Shown piece by piece: positions 47,085 through 56,248 of a stretch of DNA of 64,000 nt. Numbering within the stretch: position 1 is the stretch's first letter; every line of letters begins with the position of its first letter. The notes beneath the pieces are model-generated. The model had not been told where the DNA came from. It made no database searches and saw nothing but the letters and a program-made list of their open reading frames with translations. The DNA is taken from NCBI RefSeq assembly GCF_027622875.1, contig NZ_JAPZVP010000006.1:219799-283798 (forward strand), given 5' to 3'. The position numbers were made by a program, and so were the translations under genes. The DNA comes from Glycomyces luteolus (GTDB lineage: Bacteria; Actinomycetota; Actinomycetes; Mycobacteriales; Micromonosporaceae).

Positions 47085-47542
47085 GCGTCGGCTCCTTCAC
47101 GGGTGTAGGTGGCCTCGACGACTTCGGTGACCTCGCCGGTCTGGTGGCCGTCCTCGAGCCGGTAGCGGCGTTCGATGATCTCGACCGTGACGATCTCGGG
47201 CTTGTCCGGGTTGGTGTTCTCGTACGCCTGGGCGATGTACTCGAGCAGGGTGGGGTCCTCGATGAACCGGCTCTTCTGCCCTTCGAGTTCGGCGCGGCGG
47301 AAGCCGGTGGCGGCCTCGGTGAGGCTGAAGCGCTCGCCCTCTTCGTTGACGACCTCGACGCGGGTCGATCCGGCCCAGCCGTCGAGTTCCATGGAGGACG
47401 AGTACATCTTGAAGGGCGCGAAGGGGAAGAAGTCGTCGCCGCCCCAGAAGGTGGTGGCGGTGACGAGGGCGAGCACGACCATGGTGATCGTGACCCGCAG
47501 GGCCCGCCCGAGCGGCCGGACCTTCGCGTACTGGGTATCCAC
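47081..47542 (-). CDS. Small membrane-anchored protein paired with HTTM, copy 1
   Basis: A 153-residue protein with one N-terminal membrane segment (about 14-33) followed by FFPFAPFKMYSSSMELDGWAG and a soluble extracytoplasmic domain containing GFRRAELEGQ and EDPTLLEYIAQAYE. The paralog at 48500 shares those stretches. The family is unnamed to me. The start is GTG 47542, with CATACT exactly 6 nt upstream (leaderless); an alternative GTG is at 47569. It is translationally coupled to the HTTM gene, so the two probably form a membrane complex. Confidence 0.75.
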   Translation of the reverse strand: MDTQYAKVRPLGRALRVTITMVVLALVTATTFWGGDDFFPFAPFKMYSSSMELDGWAGSTRVEVVNEEGERFSLTEAATGFRRAELEGQKSRFIEDPTLLEYIAQAYENTNPDKPEIVTVEIIERRYRLEDGHQTGEVTEVVEATYTREGADA

Positions 47543-47554
47543 GGCAAGAGTATG
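47540..47554 (-). promoter_or_regulatory. Leaderless promoter of small HTTM partner, copy 1
   Basis: CATACT (47549-47554, minus strand), 6 nt, then GTG. The same hexamer and spacing precede copy 2. Confidence 0.45.
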
Positions 47555-47585
47555 GCACGGGTGTGCCACAGGGGACGCCCCCGAG

Positions 47586-48503
47586 TCAGCCCGCCGCGGT
47601 GAGTTCGGGGTCCGGTTCGTCGCGATCGCGCGGCTGCGGATCCGCCTCGCGGCCTTGGCGTCTCGCGCGGGCGCGGCGGACGAGGTCCTTCGGGTCGATC
47701 CGCTCGAGCGGCAGGAAGCAGGCCATGGCGAACAGGTGCGGGAGGAAGCTGATCGTGAGCGCGGCGAAGATCCCCACGTGGAAGACGTAGAAGAACGCGA
47801 TAATCGAGTACTGGAGCCGCTTCCAGGGGTAGACGAACAGCACGAGCGGGGTGAGCAGCTCGAACGCGATCATGCCCCACTGGGCGGCCGTGAGGAGCTG
47901 CGGGAAGTCGAGCAGCCATTCCGAGAAGACCGTGCCGCGCCGGATGATCGCCCAGGTGAAGACCCCGGAGTTGGCCCAGTCGAAGCCGCCGTAGCGGAAC
48001 TTGGACCAGGTCGAGAGGAAGTACGTGCACACCACGGCGATCTGCACGAGGTTGAAGCCCCATCCGACGCGCTCGGAGACGTGCTCGCGGTCCCCCCAGC
48101 GGGCTGCAGGCATCATGCAGAGCACGAGCAGGAGCGCCATGAAGCCGAAGCTCGCGTGGTCGACCTTGCCGTACGAGTTGTAGATGAGCATCCACTCGAA
48201 GTAGGCGATGAAGAGGATCCACCCGAACAGGCGCGGGCGGTAGCCGAACATGACCGGCAGCGCGGCCGCGAGCATCACCACGAGGGTGCCGGTGACGATC
48301 CAGTAGTTCGGGGCGGGGATCGGCAGGAGGCGTCCGATGAAGAGCGGCTGGTAGAGGTCTTCGGGCAGGAAGCGGTGCTGGATGATGAACGGTTTGTAGG
48401 CCCACCATTCGATCCAGACGAAGAGCCCGGCGAGGAAGCGCATCGCGGCGACGCGGCCGAGGGCCACGGGCGTGAAGAAGAAGCCGTTCACGTAGCGGGT
48501 CAC
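47586..48503 (-). CDS. HTTM / vitamin K-dependent carboxylase-like membrane protein, copy 2
   Basis: A 305-residue polytopic membrane protein, clearly paralogous to the gene at 46140: PVALGRVAAMRFLAG, YQPLFIGRLLPIPAPNYWIV, YGKVDH, WGFNLVQIAVVCTYF and FLPLERIDPKDLV are shared. The N-terminus has FFFTP instead of FFQP. The GTG start overlaps the upstream small gene as GTGA, the same junction as in copy 1. The C-terminal tail is basic, then acidic. A role with the DCC oxidoreductase encoded just upstream is inferred from family habits. Confidence 0.85.
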   Translation of the reverse strand: MTRYVNGFFFTPVALGRVAAMRFLAGLFVWIEWWAYKPFIIQHRFLPEDLYQPLFIGRLLPIPAPNYWIVTGTLVVMLAAALPVMFGYRPRLFGWILFIAYFEWMLIYNSYGKVDHASFGFMALLLVLCMMPAARWGDREHVSERVGWGFNLVQIAVVCTYFLSTWSKFRYGGFDWANSGVFTWAIIRRGTVFSEWLLDFPQLLTAAQWGMIAFELLTPLVLFVYPWKRLQYSIIAFFYVFHVGIFAALTISFLPHLFAMACFLPLERIDPKDLVRRARARRQGREADPQPRDRDEPDPELTAAG

Positions 48504-48967
48504 GGCGCATCGGGCCCTTCGGTCCAGGCGGCGGCGATCTCGGTCCGCTCGGCGCCGGTGCGTTCGCCGTCCTTGAGCTCGTAGTGCACGATGCGCACTT
48601 CGGCAGCGACGATCTCGGGGCTGCCCGGGTGGGCGTCCTCATAGGCCTCGGCGATGAGCGCCAGGAGCCCGGGGTCCTCCCGGAAGCGGCTCAGCTGCCC
48701 TTCGAGCTCGGCCCGCCGGAAGCCGGTGTCGTTGTCGCCGACGGGGAAGCTGCGGCCGGTCGCGTCGGTGAGGATGAGGCTCGTGCTGTTCGCCCAGCCG
48801 TCGGGGTCGTGCGCGTGCGAGTACATCTTGAACGGCGCGAACGGGAAGAAGTCGTCGGTGCCCCACAGGGAGGTCGCCATGAGCGCGAGGGTCATCGCGA
48901 GGGTCGCCGCGATCCGCGCGAGCTTCCCTCGGCGCGTCAGCGGCGGCTCGTCAACGACTCTCGGCAC
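48500..48967 (-). CDS. Small membrane-anchored protein paired with HTTM, copy 2
   Basis: A 155-residue paralog of the protein at 47081, with an N-terminal membrane segment (about 19-37), FFPFAPFKMYSHAHDPDGWAN, GFRRAELEGQLSRFREDP and an acidic C-terminus. The GTG start at 48967 has CATACT exactly 6 nt upstream, as in copy 1. It overlaps its HTTM partner by GTGA. The two-gene unit is therefore duplicated including its promoter. Confidence 0.75.
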   Translation of the reverse strand: MPRVVDEPPLTRRGKLARIAATLAMTLALMATSLWGTDDFFPFAPFKMYSHAHDPDGWANSTSLILTDATGRSFPVGDNDTGFRRAELEGQLSRFREDPGLLALIAEAYEDAHPGSPEIVAAEVRIVHYELKDGERTGAERTEIAAAWTEGPDAP

Positions 48968-48979
48968 GGGGCGAGTATG
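48965..48979 (-). promoter_or_regulatory. Leaderless promoter of small HTTM partner, copy 2
   Basis: CATACT (48974-48979, minus strand), 6 nt, then GTG 48967. It lies 34 nt past the DCC gene stop. Confidence 0.45.
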
Positions 48980-49012
48980 CCATATCCGGCGAAATCTGCT
49001 TGAGACGGAACG

Positions 49013-49402
49013 TCAGTTGCCTTGGAGGCGGTCCCGTTCGGCCTGCGGCAGCGAGCACGCGGCGGTGCCGCCGGGGAGCCGGTGGCGGTTGCGGGCGATG
49101 AGCCGGTAGACCGGCCAGGCGAGCTTCGAGACGAACCCCAACGAGAGGACCCAGCCGAAGGGCTTCCAGTACCACTGGGCCCGTCGCAGGGCCACGGCGA
49201 TCGCGTCCGGCCCGGACTCCCGGAAGTTCGACTCGATCCACATGACCGCTTCCTCGGCTTCGGCCCGGGTCACGCCGAGGCCGTCGAGGTCGGCCCACTG
49301 CCAGGGGATGATCTCGGCGGTGGTGCGGATGCGCCGCTCCATGAACTGGGCGGCCTTGGTGCAGAACGCGCAGTCTCCGTCGTAGAGGAAGGTGTGGTCC
49401 AT
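49013..49402 (-). CDS. DCC-family (DUF393) thiol-disulfide oxidoreductase
   Basis: A 129-residue protein with the defining DxDCxxC motif at the N-terminus: D8-G-D10-C11-A-F-C14. It has the family's Ala/Trp-rich middle (IPWQWADLDGLGV) and a C-terminal basic segment. DCC proteins are predicted thioredoxin-like oxidoreductases. Those beside HTTM proteins may support a redox-dependent membrane reaction, which is inference. The ATG follows aroE by 38 nt on the same strand. Confidence 0.9.
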   Translation of the reverse strand: MDHTFLYDGDCAFCTKAAQFMERRIRTTAEIIPWQWADLDGLGVTRAEAEEAVMWIESNFRESGPDAIAVALRRAQWYWKPFGWVLSLGFVSKLAWPVYRLIARNRHRLPGGTAACSLPQAERDRLQGN

Positions 49403-49440
49403 GCCGGTCTCGATTCAGCGTTCGGTAAGGGGAAAACGGT

Positions 49441-50265
49441 TCATGAGGGCTTTCTCGACGGTACCGCTCCGTAGAGCGCCTCGCGCATCGCCGTGACCGG
49501 GGCCTCGTCCACGCCGGTGAACTGGGTCCACTGGCGCACGGCCTGCGCGAGCAGCAGCGCGAGCCCGTCGAGGACCCGCGCGCCCTGGCGCTCGGCCTCG
49601 GCGGCGAGCGGAGTCGGCCAGGGGTCGTAGAGGATGTCGAACAGGACCGAGCCGGGCTTCCACTTCGGGTGCAGGGTGTCCGTGACGCCCTTCGGGACGG
49701 TGGCGATCACCAGGTCGGCGTCGCCGACGTGGACGGCCTCCTCCCAGCTGCGGGCATCGAGCCGCAGCCCGAGCGCGGAGGCGACCGGTTCGAGCTCCAT
49801 GATCGCCTCGCGGCGGCGGGCGTAGACCTGGACGGCTCCCGCACCGAGCTGCTGGGCGGCGGCGAGCGCGGCGCGGGCCGAGCCGCCGGCGCCGAGCACG
49901 GCGACCTCTTCGGCGGCGGTCAGGCCGATCTCGGCCAGCGCGTCCACCATTCCGGGCGCGTCGGTGTTGTCGGCGAGGCGGCGCCCGCCGCGCAGCACGA
50001 GGGTGTTGGCCGCGCCGATCGCCTCGGCGACGGGTGTGGCCTCGTCGGCGACGGTGAGGGCGATCTCCTTGAGCGGCATGGTGAGCGAGAGGCCGGCCCA
50101 GTTCTCGTCGAGCGAGTCGACGAAGCGGGCGAGCGCGGGCTCATCGCATTCGTGGCGCGTGTAGGTCCAGTCGTGCAGGCCCGCCGCGAGGTACCCGGCG
50201 TTGTGGATGACCGGGGACAGCGAGTGCTCGATGGGCTTGCCCAGTACTGCGGCTCTCACAGCCAT
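49441..50265 (-). CDS. aroE: Shikimate dehydrogenase
   Basis: Reduces 3-dehydroshikimate to shikimate with NADPH in aromatic amino acid synthesis. It has 274 residues. The substrate site is HSLSPVIHN near 14-22, catalytic K66 lies in SLTMPLKE and D102 in NTDAPGM. The nucleotide motif is GAGGSA at 125-130. The frame runs on into mltG, but ATG 50265 (MAVRAAVLGKPIEHS) gives the family N-terminus; GTG 50259 is an alternative. It overlaps the end of mltG by 10 nt. Confidence 0.95.
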   Translation of the reverse strand: MAVRAAVLGKPIEHSLSPVIHNAGYLAAGLHDWTYTRHECDEPALARFVDSLDENWAGLSLTMPLKEIALTVADEATPVAEAIGAANTLVLRGGRRLADNTDAPGMVDALAEIGLTAAEEVAVLGAGGSARAALAAAQQLGAGAVQVYARRREAIMELEPVASALGLRLDARSWEEAVHVGDADLVIATVPKGVTDTLHPKWKPGSVLFDILYDPWPTPLAAEAERQGARVLDGLALLLAQAVRQWTQFTGVDEAPVTAMREALYGAVPSRKPS

Positions 50266-51437
50266 CCGTTCTCTTCGGCGAGCGGGATGCCCTCGGCGTT
50301 GTGCTCCTCGAGTGTGTTCGAGAAGTAGGCCTTGCCGTCGGGGTAGGCGGTGACGAAGTACAGGTACGTGTCGTCGGTCGGGTTGACGGCGCCTTCGAGG
50401 GCGGCCTGGCTGGGGCTGGAGATCGGGGTCGGGTAATAGCCCACGTTGACGCTTGCGGCCCAGCGGTTGTCCTCGTCCCACATCTCGTCACCGGTCATGT
50501 CCGAGGACGGGATCGGCTCCAGGCCCTCGAACTCGCGGCCGTAGTTCCAGATGGCCTCGCTGCCGAGGCAGTTGCAGCCGAGTTCGTCGACCGCGCCGTC
50601 GGCGTAGAGGCGGTTGTACATGACCGCGGCGATCTTGGCGTCGTCGTCCGGGTGGCCCGATTCGGCCTGGACGATGGAGGCGACTTGGAGGGCCTGCCAC
50701 GGTTCCCGGCCGAGCGCTTCGGCGTCGGCCACGAAATCGATCTCCTCGATCACCGAGTTGAACTTGGCGACCATCGCCTTGAGCATGTCGGTCGCGGTCG
50801 CGCCCTCGTCGAACTCGTACGTGGAGGGGAAGAGGAAGCCCTCGATGGAGACGACCTGGTCGGACTCGAAGTTCTCGAACCAGAACTCGGGGACGCCCAG
50901 CGCCACCGGGTCCTTCGCGGCGGTCTCGAACTCCTCGACCGGGATGCCGTACTTCTCGGAGAGCTCGGCGTAGATCTCGAAGGAGGTCTTGCCCTCGACG
51001 ACGGTGAAGCCGTTGACGACCCGGTTCTCGGGCTTGGTCAGGTGGTCGAGCGCGGCCGCGCCGGACATCTCCTCCTGCAGGAGGTAGACGCCGGGCTGGA
51101 TGCTCTGACCGGAGTCGCCGTTGTCCTCGGAGGCGTTGAGGAACGCCTTCGCGGAGGCCACGACGCCTTCCTCTTCGAGGTGGTTGGCGATGTCGGAGAC
51201 CGTCCAGCCCTCCTCGACGGTGATGGTGACCTCGGTGCCGTTGCCCTCGCCGGAGTAGTCCTCGGCGACGAAGTAGTCCTTGATGACGTTGTTGTACGCC
51301 CACCAGCCGCCGAAGCCGATGGCGGCGAACAAGGCCACGACCAGGGTCATGGCGATCAGGGACTTGCCGGAGTCCTTGCGGCGGTGGCTCCTTGGAGCGT
51401 CCGCCCGCTCGTCCTCGGTCCGGAAATCGCCGAGCAT
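50256..51437 (-). CDS. mltG: Endolytic murein transglycosylase MltG (YceG-like)
   Basis: A membrane-anchored lytic transglycosylase that cuts nascent peptidoglycan and helps terminate glycan strands. From ATG 51437 it has 393 residues, with a cytoplasmic basic stretch, a membrane anchor at about 27-47, a LysM-like region, and the YceG domain with catalytic E259 in VQAESGHPDDDAKIAAVMYNRL. GGAGGTAGAG lies upstream; the frame continues to 51470, overlapping ruvX. The aroE-mltG-ruvX-alaS order is conserved in actinobacteria. Confidence 0.94.
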   Translation of the reverse strand: MLGDFRTEDERADAPRSHRRKDSGKSLIAMTLVVALFAAIGFGGWWAYNNVIKDYFVAEDYSGEGNGTEVTITVEEGWTVSDIANHLEEEGVVASAKAFLNASEDNGDSGQSIQPGVYLLQEEMSGAAALDHLTKPENRVVNGFTVVEGKTSFEIYAELSEKYGIPVEEFETAAKDPVALGVPEFWFENFESDQVVSIEGFLFPSTYEFDEGATATDMLKAMVAKFNSVIEEIDFVADAEALGREPWQALQVASIVQAESGHPDDDAKIAAVMYNRLYADGAVDELGCNCLGSEAIWNYGREFEGLEPIPSSDMTGDEMWDEDNRWAASVNVGYYPTPISSPSQAALEGAVNPTDDTYLYFVTAYPDGKAYFSNTLEEHNAEGIPLAEENGWL

Positions 51438-51445
51438 CCTGTTCT

Positions 51446-51925
51446 CTACCTCCGCCGCTGGTCCAACCAATGCTGGAGGATCTCCACCGCCGCCGCCTGA
51501 TCGACTATGGAGCGCTTCCGTCTGCCGCGCACGCCGCCTTCATTGAGTCTGCGTGTCGCGACGGCGGTGGTCATGCGCTCATCGGTCAGGGTCACCGGAA
51601 CGGGTGAGACGTGGTCGGCGAATCGCTGCACCCAGGCTCGGGTGTGAGCGGCTGCCGGCCCCTCCTCACCCGAAAGAGTAACGGGTAGGCCAACGATGAT
51701 TTCGACAACCTCGTACTCGCGGGCCGTTTCGGCGATTTCCCGGATATCGCTTGGAATGTCCTCACCAGCGGTTTTGAGGTCGCGACGAACTGTCGCGACT
51801 GGAGTGGCGAGGAGTCCGTCCGGGTCGCACACGGCGACCCCGATGCGCGCTTTGCCCAGATCGATGCCGAGGCGGCGGCCCCGCACCCATTGCACGGGTG
51901 CGGGGCCGTTCGCTGTGTCGTTCAT
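51446..51925 (-). CDS. ruvX: Holliday junction resolvase-like protein RuvX/YqgF
   Basis: An RNase H-fold nuclease of 159 residues, implicated in 16S rRNA 5' processing in E. coli and annotated as a putative Holliday junction resolvase. The signature GIDLGKARIGVAV carries active-site D22. It also shows VVEIIVGLPVTLSGEEGP and LTDERMTT, then a C-terminal DQAAAVEILQHWLD. It lies 15 nt after alaS and 8 nt before the chosen mltG start. Confidence 0.95.
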   Translation of the reverse strand: MNDTANGPAPVQWVRGRRLGIDLGKARIGVAVCDPDGLLATPVATVRRDLKTAGEDIPSDIREIAETAREYEVVEIIVGLPVTLSGEEGPAAAHTRAWVQRFADHVSPVPVTLTDERMTTAVATRRLNEGGVRGRRKRSIVDQAAAVEILQHWLDQRRR

Positions 51926-51940
51926 CTGCGCCCGGAAAAC

Positions 51941-54622
51941 CTAGGCGAGGATCGCGCCGGTGACGGCCGCGAGCAGCTGCTCGGCCTGGTCGGCGGGGAC
52001 GCCGCCGCCTTGGGCGACCTCGTCGTTGCCGCCGCCCTTGCCGGAGAGCGCGGCCTTCACGAGCGCCTGAGCCGAGACGTGCTGCGCCTGCGCGGCCTTG
52101 TTGGCCGCGACGACGATGCTGGCCTTGCCTCCGGCGGTCGCGACGACCGCGGCGACCCCGGGCTGGTCCTCGGGCAGGTGCCCGCGGATCTGCATGGCGA
52201 GGTTGCGGACGTCGCCGCCCTTGGTGCCCTCGGGCGCCTGCACGGCCGCGACCTTGACGGCCCCGACCTGCTTCGCGTTCGCGGCGAACTCGGCGGCGCG
52301 GCCGGAGACGGCCTTCGCCTGGAGGTTCGCCAGCTCGCGCTCGGCGTCCTTGGTGCGCTGCAGGATCGCGCGCACGCGTTCGAGCACGTCGCCCCGCTGC
52401 GCGCCGATCTCCTCGGCGATCTGGGTGACCAGGTCGCGCTCGCGCGCCAGGTACTTGTACGCCTCCATGCCGGTGGCGGCCTCGACGCGGCGCTGGCCGG
52501 AGCCGACCGAGGACTCGGCCGTGAGGACGAGCGGGCCGATCTGGGCCGAGCGGGACACGTGCGTGCCACCGCAGAGCTCGCGCGACCAGGGGCCGCCGAT
52601 CTCGACGACGCGCACGGTCTCGTCGTAGGTCTCGCCGAACAGCGCGACCGCGCCGAAGTCCTTGGCCTCCGGGAGCGTCATGTACTGGACGGCGACCGGC
52701 AGGTCGTCGCGGACGGCCCGGTTGGAGACCTCTTCGATCTCGCTCTTCGTCTCGTCCGAGAGCTTCGAGCGCCACGAGAAGTCGAGGCGGAGGTAGCCGG
52801 GGCGGTTGAACGAACCGGACTGGAGCGCGGTCGGGCCGAGCACCTCGCGCAGGGCCGCGTGGACCACGTGCGTGCCCGAGTGCGCTTGGCGCGCACCGAG
52901 ACGCCATTCGGGGTCGACCGAGGCCTCGATCTTGTCGTCCAGGACGAGCTCGCCTTCGAGGACGCGGACCTTGTGGACCACGAGCTTCTTGACCGGGCGC
53001 TGCACGTCGAGGACCTCGGCGAACAGGCTCGGGCCGACGAGCTTGCCGGCGTCGGCGTGCTGGCCGCCGGACTCGGCGTAGAACGGGGTCCGGTCGAGCA
53101 CGACCTCGACGATGTCCCCGGCCTTCGCGAGCGGGATCGGCTGGCCGTCCTTGAGGACGCCGATGACGCGCGACTCGGTGTCGAGGGTCTCGTAGGCCTT
53201 CCAGTCGGTGGGGCCCTGCTCCTGGAGGAGCTGCCAGTACGCGGACAGGTCCGCGTGGCCGGTCTTGCGGGCCGCCGCGTCCGCCTTCGCGCGCTGGCGC
53301 TGCTCGGTCATGAGCTTGCGGAAGCCCTCCTGGTCGACCGAGAGGCCCTGCTCCTCGGCCATCTCGAGGGTCAGGTCGATCGGGAAGCCGTAGGTGTCGT
53401 GCAGCTCGAACGCCTTGGATCCGGAGAGGGTCTTGCCGCCCTCGGACTTGGTCTCGGACACGGCGGTGTCGAGGATCGTCGTGCCGTGCTTGAGGGTCTT
53501 GAGGAAGGCCTCTTCCTCGCCGTACGCGTAGGAGGAGATCCGCTCGAAATCGGTGCGGAGCTCCGGGTACGCGGCGGACATGCGCTCCATGGCGACCGGC
53601 AGCAGCTCGGGCATCGCGGGCTTGTCGTAGCCGAGCAGGCGCACGGCGCGGATCGCGCGGCGCATGAGGCGGCGCAGCACGTAGCCGCGGCCCTCGTTGG
53701 AGGGCGCGACGCCGTCGCCGATGAGCATCAGCGAGGAGCGCACGTGGTCGCCGATCACCCGGAAGCGGATGTCGTCCGGGTGGGACTCGGAGGCGGTGTG
53801 CGAGGTCGAGACGCCGTAGCGCTTGCCGGTCAGTTCCGAGGCCTTGTCGATGATCGGCCGGACCTGGTCGGTCTCGTACATGTTGTCGACGCCCTGGAGG
53901 AGCGCGGCCATGCGCTCCATGCCCATGCCGGTGTCGATGTTCTTCTTCGGCAGGTCGCCGGTGACCTCGTAGCCCTCCTTGGCGGGGCCGCCGCCGCGGA
54001 GGTTCTGCATGAACACGAGGTTCCAGAACTCGAGGTAGCGGTCCTCGTCGACCTCCGGACCGCCTTCGGGCCCGTAGTCGGGGCCGCGGTCGTAGTACAG
54101 CTCGGAGCAGGGGCCGCACGGGCCGGGGATGCCCATCGACCACATGTTGTCGGCCTGGCCGCGGCGCACGATGCGGTCGAGCGGCAGCCCGATCTGCTTG
54201 TGCCAGATGTCGATCGCCTCGTCGTCGTCGAGGTAGACCGTGGCCCAGATCCTGTCGCCGTCGAGGCCGAGGCCGCCGGACTCGACTGAGCCGGTGGTGA
54301 GGTCCCAGGCGAAGCGGATCGCCTGCTCCTTGAAGTAGTCCCCGAAGGAGAAGTTGCCGTTCATCTGGAAGAACGTGCCGTGGCGCGAGGTCTTGCCGAC
54401 CTCGTCGATGTCGGGCGTGCGGATGCACTTCTGCACCGATGTGGCGCGGTTCCACTCAGGGGTCGCCTGGCCCAGGAAGTAGGGCACGAACGGGACCATG
54501 CCCGCGGGCACGAACAGCAGGTTCGGGTCCTCGAAGGCGGGCAGCGGTGCGCTGGGGACCACCGTATGGCCGTTGGACTCGAAGAACTTCAGAAACCGGC
54601 GTTGGATTTCAGCGGTCTCCAT
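51941..54622 (-). CDS. alaS: Alanine-tRNA ligase
   Basis: Charges tRNA-Ala and edits mischarged products. It has 893 residues with full family architecture: the N-terminal class II catalytic core ([12 protein letters not shown], then VPFVPYFLG and [30 protein letters not shown] motif), the tRNA-recognition helices, an editing domain with the HxxxH of [10 protein letters not shown] and the CGGTH motif, and the C-terminal DHHA1 domain rich in Gly/Ala. GAAGGAGGTG precedes the ATG. Confidence 0.98.
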   Translation of the reverse strand: METAEIQRRFLKFFESNGHTVVPSAPLPAFEDPNLLFVPAGMVPFVPYFLGQATPEWNRATSVQKCIRTPDIDEVGKTSRHGTFFQMNGNFSFGDYFKEQAIRFAWDLTTGSVESGGLGLDGDRIWATVYLDDDEAIDIWHKQIGLPLDRIVRRGQADNMWSMGIPGPCGPCSELYYDRGPDYGPEGGPEVDEDRYLEFWNLVFMQNLRGGGPAKEGYEVTGDLPKKNIDTGMGMERMAALLQGVDNMYETDQVRPIIDKASELTGKRYGVSTSHTASESHPDDIRFRVIGDHVRSSLMLIGDGVAPSNEGRGYVLRRLMRRAIRAVRLLGYDKPAMPELLPVAMERMSAAYPELRTDFERISSYAYGEEEAFLKTLKHGTTILDTAVSETKSEGGKTLSGSKAFELHDTYGFPIDLTLEMAEEQGLSVDQEGFRKLMTEQRQRAKADAAARKTGHADLSAYWQLLQEQGPTDWKAYETLDTESRVIGVLKDGQPIPLAKAGDIVEVVLDRTPFYAESGGQHADAGKLVGPSLFAEVLDVQRPVKKLVVHKVRVLEGELVLDDKIEASVDPEWRLGARQAHSGTHVVHAALREVLGPTALQSGSFNRPGYLRLDFSWRSKLSDETKSEIEEVSNRAVRDDLPVAVQYMTLPEAKDFGAVALFGETYDETVRVVEIGGPWSRELCGGTHVSRSAQIGPLVLTAESSVGSGQRRVEAATGMEAYKYLARERDLVTQIAEEIGAQRGDVLERVRAILQRTKDAERELANLQAKAVSGRAAEFAANAKQVGAVKVAAVQAPEGTKGGDVRNLAMQIRGHLPEDQPGVAAVVATAGGKASIVVAANKAAQAQHVSAQALVKAALSGKGGGNDEVAQGGGVPADQAEQLLAAVTGAILA

Positions 54623-54651
54623 GGGGCACCTCCTTCAAGGGCTCGAAACTG

Positions 54652-54942
54652 CTAGAACGACCGGCCGCGGGCCGGGTCGTCCTCTTCTTCGTCTTCGGTG
54701 AGGAGCGGCGTGATGTCCTCGCCGCGCTCGATCGCGTCGAACAGCTCGGCCTCTTTGGCCTGCTTGGCCTCAGAGACGTCCGCCCAGAACGATTTGAACG
54801 ATGCCCTCATTTCAGCACCGGCGTCGCCCACACGCTCGGCGACCCCGCCGGGAGTGACCGACTCCGCCGCCTTCGTGACCTTGCGGACCACGATCACGCC
54901 GACCGCGATGCCGATGCCTACCCAGATCATCCGTTTCAACAC
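54652..54942 (-). CDS. Small membrane-anchored hypothetical protein near alaS
   Basis: A 96-residue protein with one N-terminal hydrophobic segment (about 5-21), then a predicted amphipathic helix and an acidic C-terminus (LTEDEEEDD) ending RGRSF. Proteins of this type lie between alaS and a DUF948 protein in many actinobacteria. The start is GTG 54942 with GAGGAG upstream. Function is unknown; conservation of position is the main support. Confidence 0.8.
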   Translation of the reverse strand: MLKRMIWVGIGIAVGVIVVRKVTKAAESVTPGGVAERVGDAGAEMRASFKSFWADVSEAKQAKEAELFDAIERGEDITPLLTEDEEEDDPARGRSF

Positions 54943-54975
54943 GGGTACTCCTCAAGCCGTTTAATCGCGTGCGGT

Positions 54976-55482
54976 CTACTCGCCGGACTTCCGGCGGGCC
55001 TTCGCGGCCCGCTTCGCCTGGCGCCTGGTCTGGCGCGAGGCCTCGACCATGCGGCGCACCTGCTGCTCGTCCACGTCCTGGTTGCGCTTCTTGACGGCGG
55101 TGCGCAGACCGAACCCGAACGCGGCGGCCTTCACCAGCGGCGAGCCGACGGCCGAGACGACCAGGCTCGTGATGTTGGCGACGTTCGAGGAGATGTGCGC
55201 GGCGTTCCCGGTGATCGTGCCGACCTTCTCCAGCTCGCCCTCGACCTGGGTGAGGGAGCCGTTGACGTTGTCGAGGGTCGTGTTCACGTTCCGCAGGATC
55301 GGGCCGATCTCGTGGTCGACCTTGTCGAGCGTCTTGTTGACGCGGTTGAGGGTCGCGGTGGCCTTGCTGATGAGGCGGAAGGCGAGCATCACGCACAGGA
55401 GGAAGAAGCCGAGGCCTGCGAGCAGGACCCCCAGCTCCCAGACGCTCCCGGTCCATCCTGCCGCCACGGTCTCCTCAGGCAC
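54976..55482 (-). CDS. DUF948 family membrane-anchored protein
   Basis: A 168-residue protein with one N-terminal transmembrane segment (about 15-37) followed by a long coiled coil with repeated VNKTLDKVDHEIGPILRNVNTTLDNV-like heptads (shown shortened), typical of DUF948. The C-terminus is strongly basic (RRQAKRAAKARRKSGE). The GTG start has GGGGGAAACC upstream. Function is unknown. In related genomes rpsD and rarA follow upstream; here rpsD is not at that spot. Confidence 0.85.
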   Translation of the reverse strand: MPEETVAAGWTGSVWELGVLLAGLGFFLLCVMLAFRLISKATATLNRVNKTLDKVDHEIGPILRNVNTTLDNVNGSLTQVEGELEKVGTITGNAAHISSNVANITSLVVSAVGSPLVKAAAFGFGLRTAVKKRNQDVDEQQVRRMVEASRQTRRQAKRAAKARRKSGE

Positions 55483-55687
55483 GGTTTCCCCCTGTGTCGC
55501 GATACCGCCGGTGCTGTGAACCGGCGATGCAGTGTGTGGTCTCGGCCCTCTCGGGCCCGAACGCGCCAGCCGTGCGGTGCCGTCGGTGAAGCCGGGCTCT
55601 CGCGAGTGAGCGGCGCGGTGTCGACCTTACCTTGCGGGACCGGACATCCGGCGCAACGGGGCGGTCAGTCCACAAGCAAGTAGCCGC

Positions 55688-56248
55688 CTAGGTCGACATG
55701 CGCTCCTCCGCGAGGCGCGGCAGCGCCGCCTGCGCGGCGACCACGGCCGTGACCTCGGAGCCGACGCACAGCTCGTAGCGGTCGCCGCAGTCGACGGGGA
55801 CGACCCACAGCTCGAGGTAGAGCTCGTCGCGCACATAGCAGCCCTCCTCGCCGGAGCCGCCCACGCACTGCTCCGGGTCGACCGGAATCCATCCCGCGTT
55901 CAGAACCGCCTGCCAGTACTCGTTCGCCGTATCGTCCACTGTGCCTTCAGAAGTCCAGGTGCGCATCCGGACCCGGCACTCCCCCAGGCACCAGCGGCTG
56001 CCGTAGGTCTCGTCGTGCACGCTCACCGCGGCCCAGCCCGGCACCGCCAACTCGTCGACGGCCCGGCGCGTCGGGTCCACCGTGAAGGCCCGGCCCAGCC
56101 ACAGGACGGCCGCTACCAGGAGCACCGCGAAGACCGCGATCACCGCCACCGTCATGCGCAGCCGCGCGATCCTCGCCGCGGAGCGCTCCAGGTCCGCGGC
56201 GATGCGGTTCGAGGCGCTCTCGGCGCGGCGCGGCGGATCAGTCGCCAT
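55688..56248 (-). CDS. Hypothetical membrane-anchored protein
   Basis: A 186-residue protein with an N-terminal cytoplasmic tail, one membrane segment (about 33-54) and an extracytoplasmic domain with six cysteines ([33 protein letters not shown]) that could form disulfides. It is not a family I recognise. ATG 56248 overlaps the end of rarA by 11 nt, and the frame running further upstream is a shadow of rarA. It is likely translated together with rarA, but no functional link is evident. Confidence 0.7.
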   Translation of the reverse strand: MATDPPRRAESASNRIAADLERSAARIARLRMTVAVIAVFAVLLVAAVLWLGRAFTVDPTRRAVDELAVPGWAAVSVHDETYGSRWCLGECRVRMRTWTSEGTVDDTANEYWQAVLNAGWIPVDPEQCVGGSGEEGCYVRDELYLELWVVPVDCGDRYELCVGSEVTAVVAAQAALPRLAEERMST

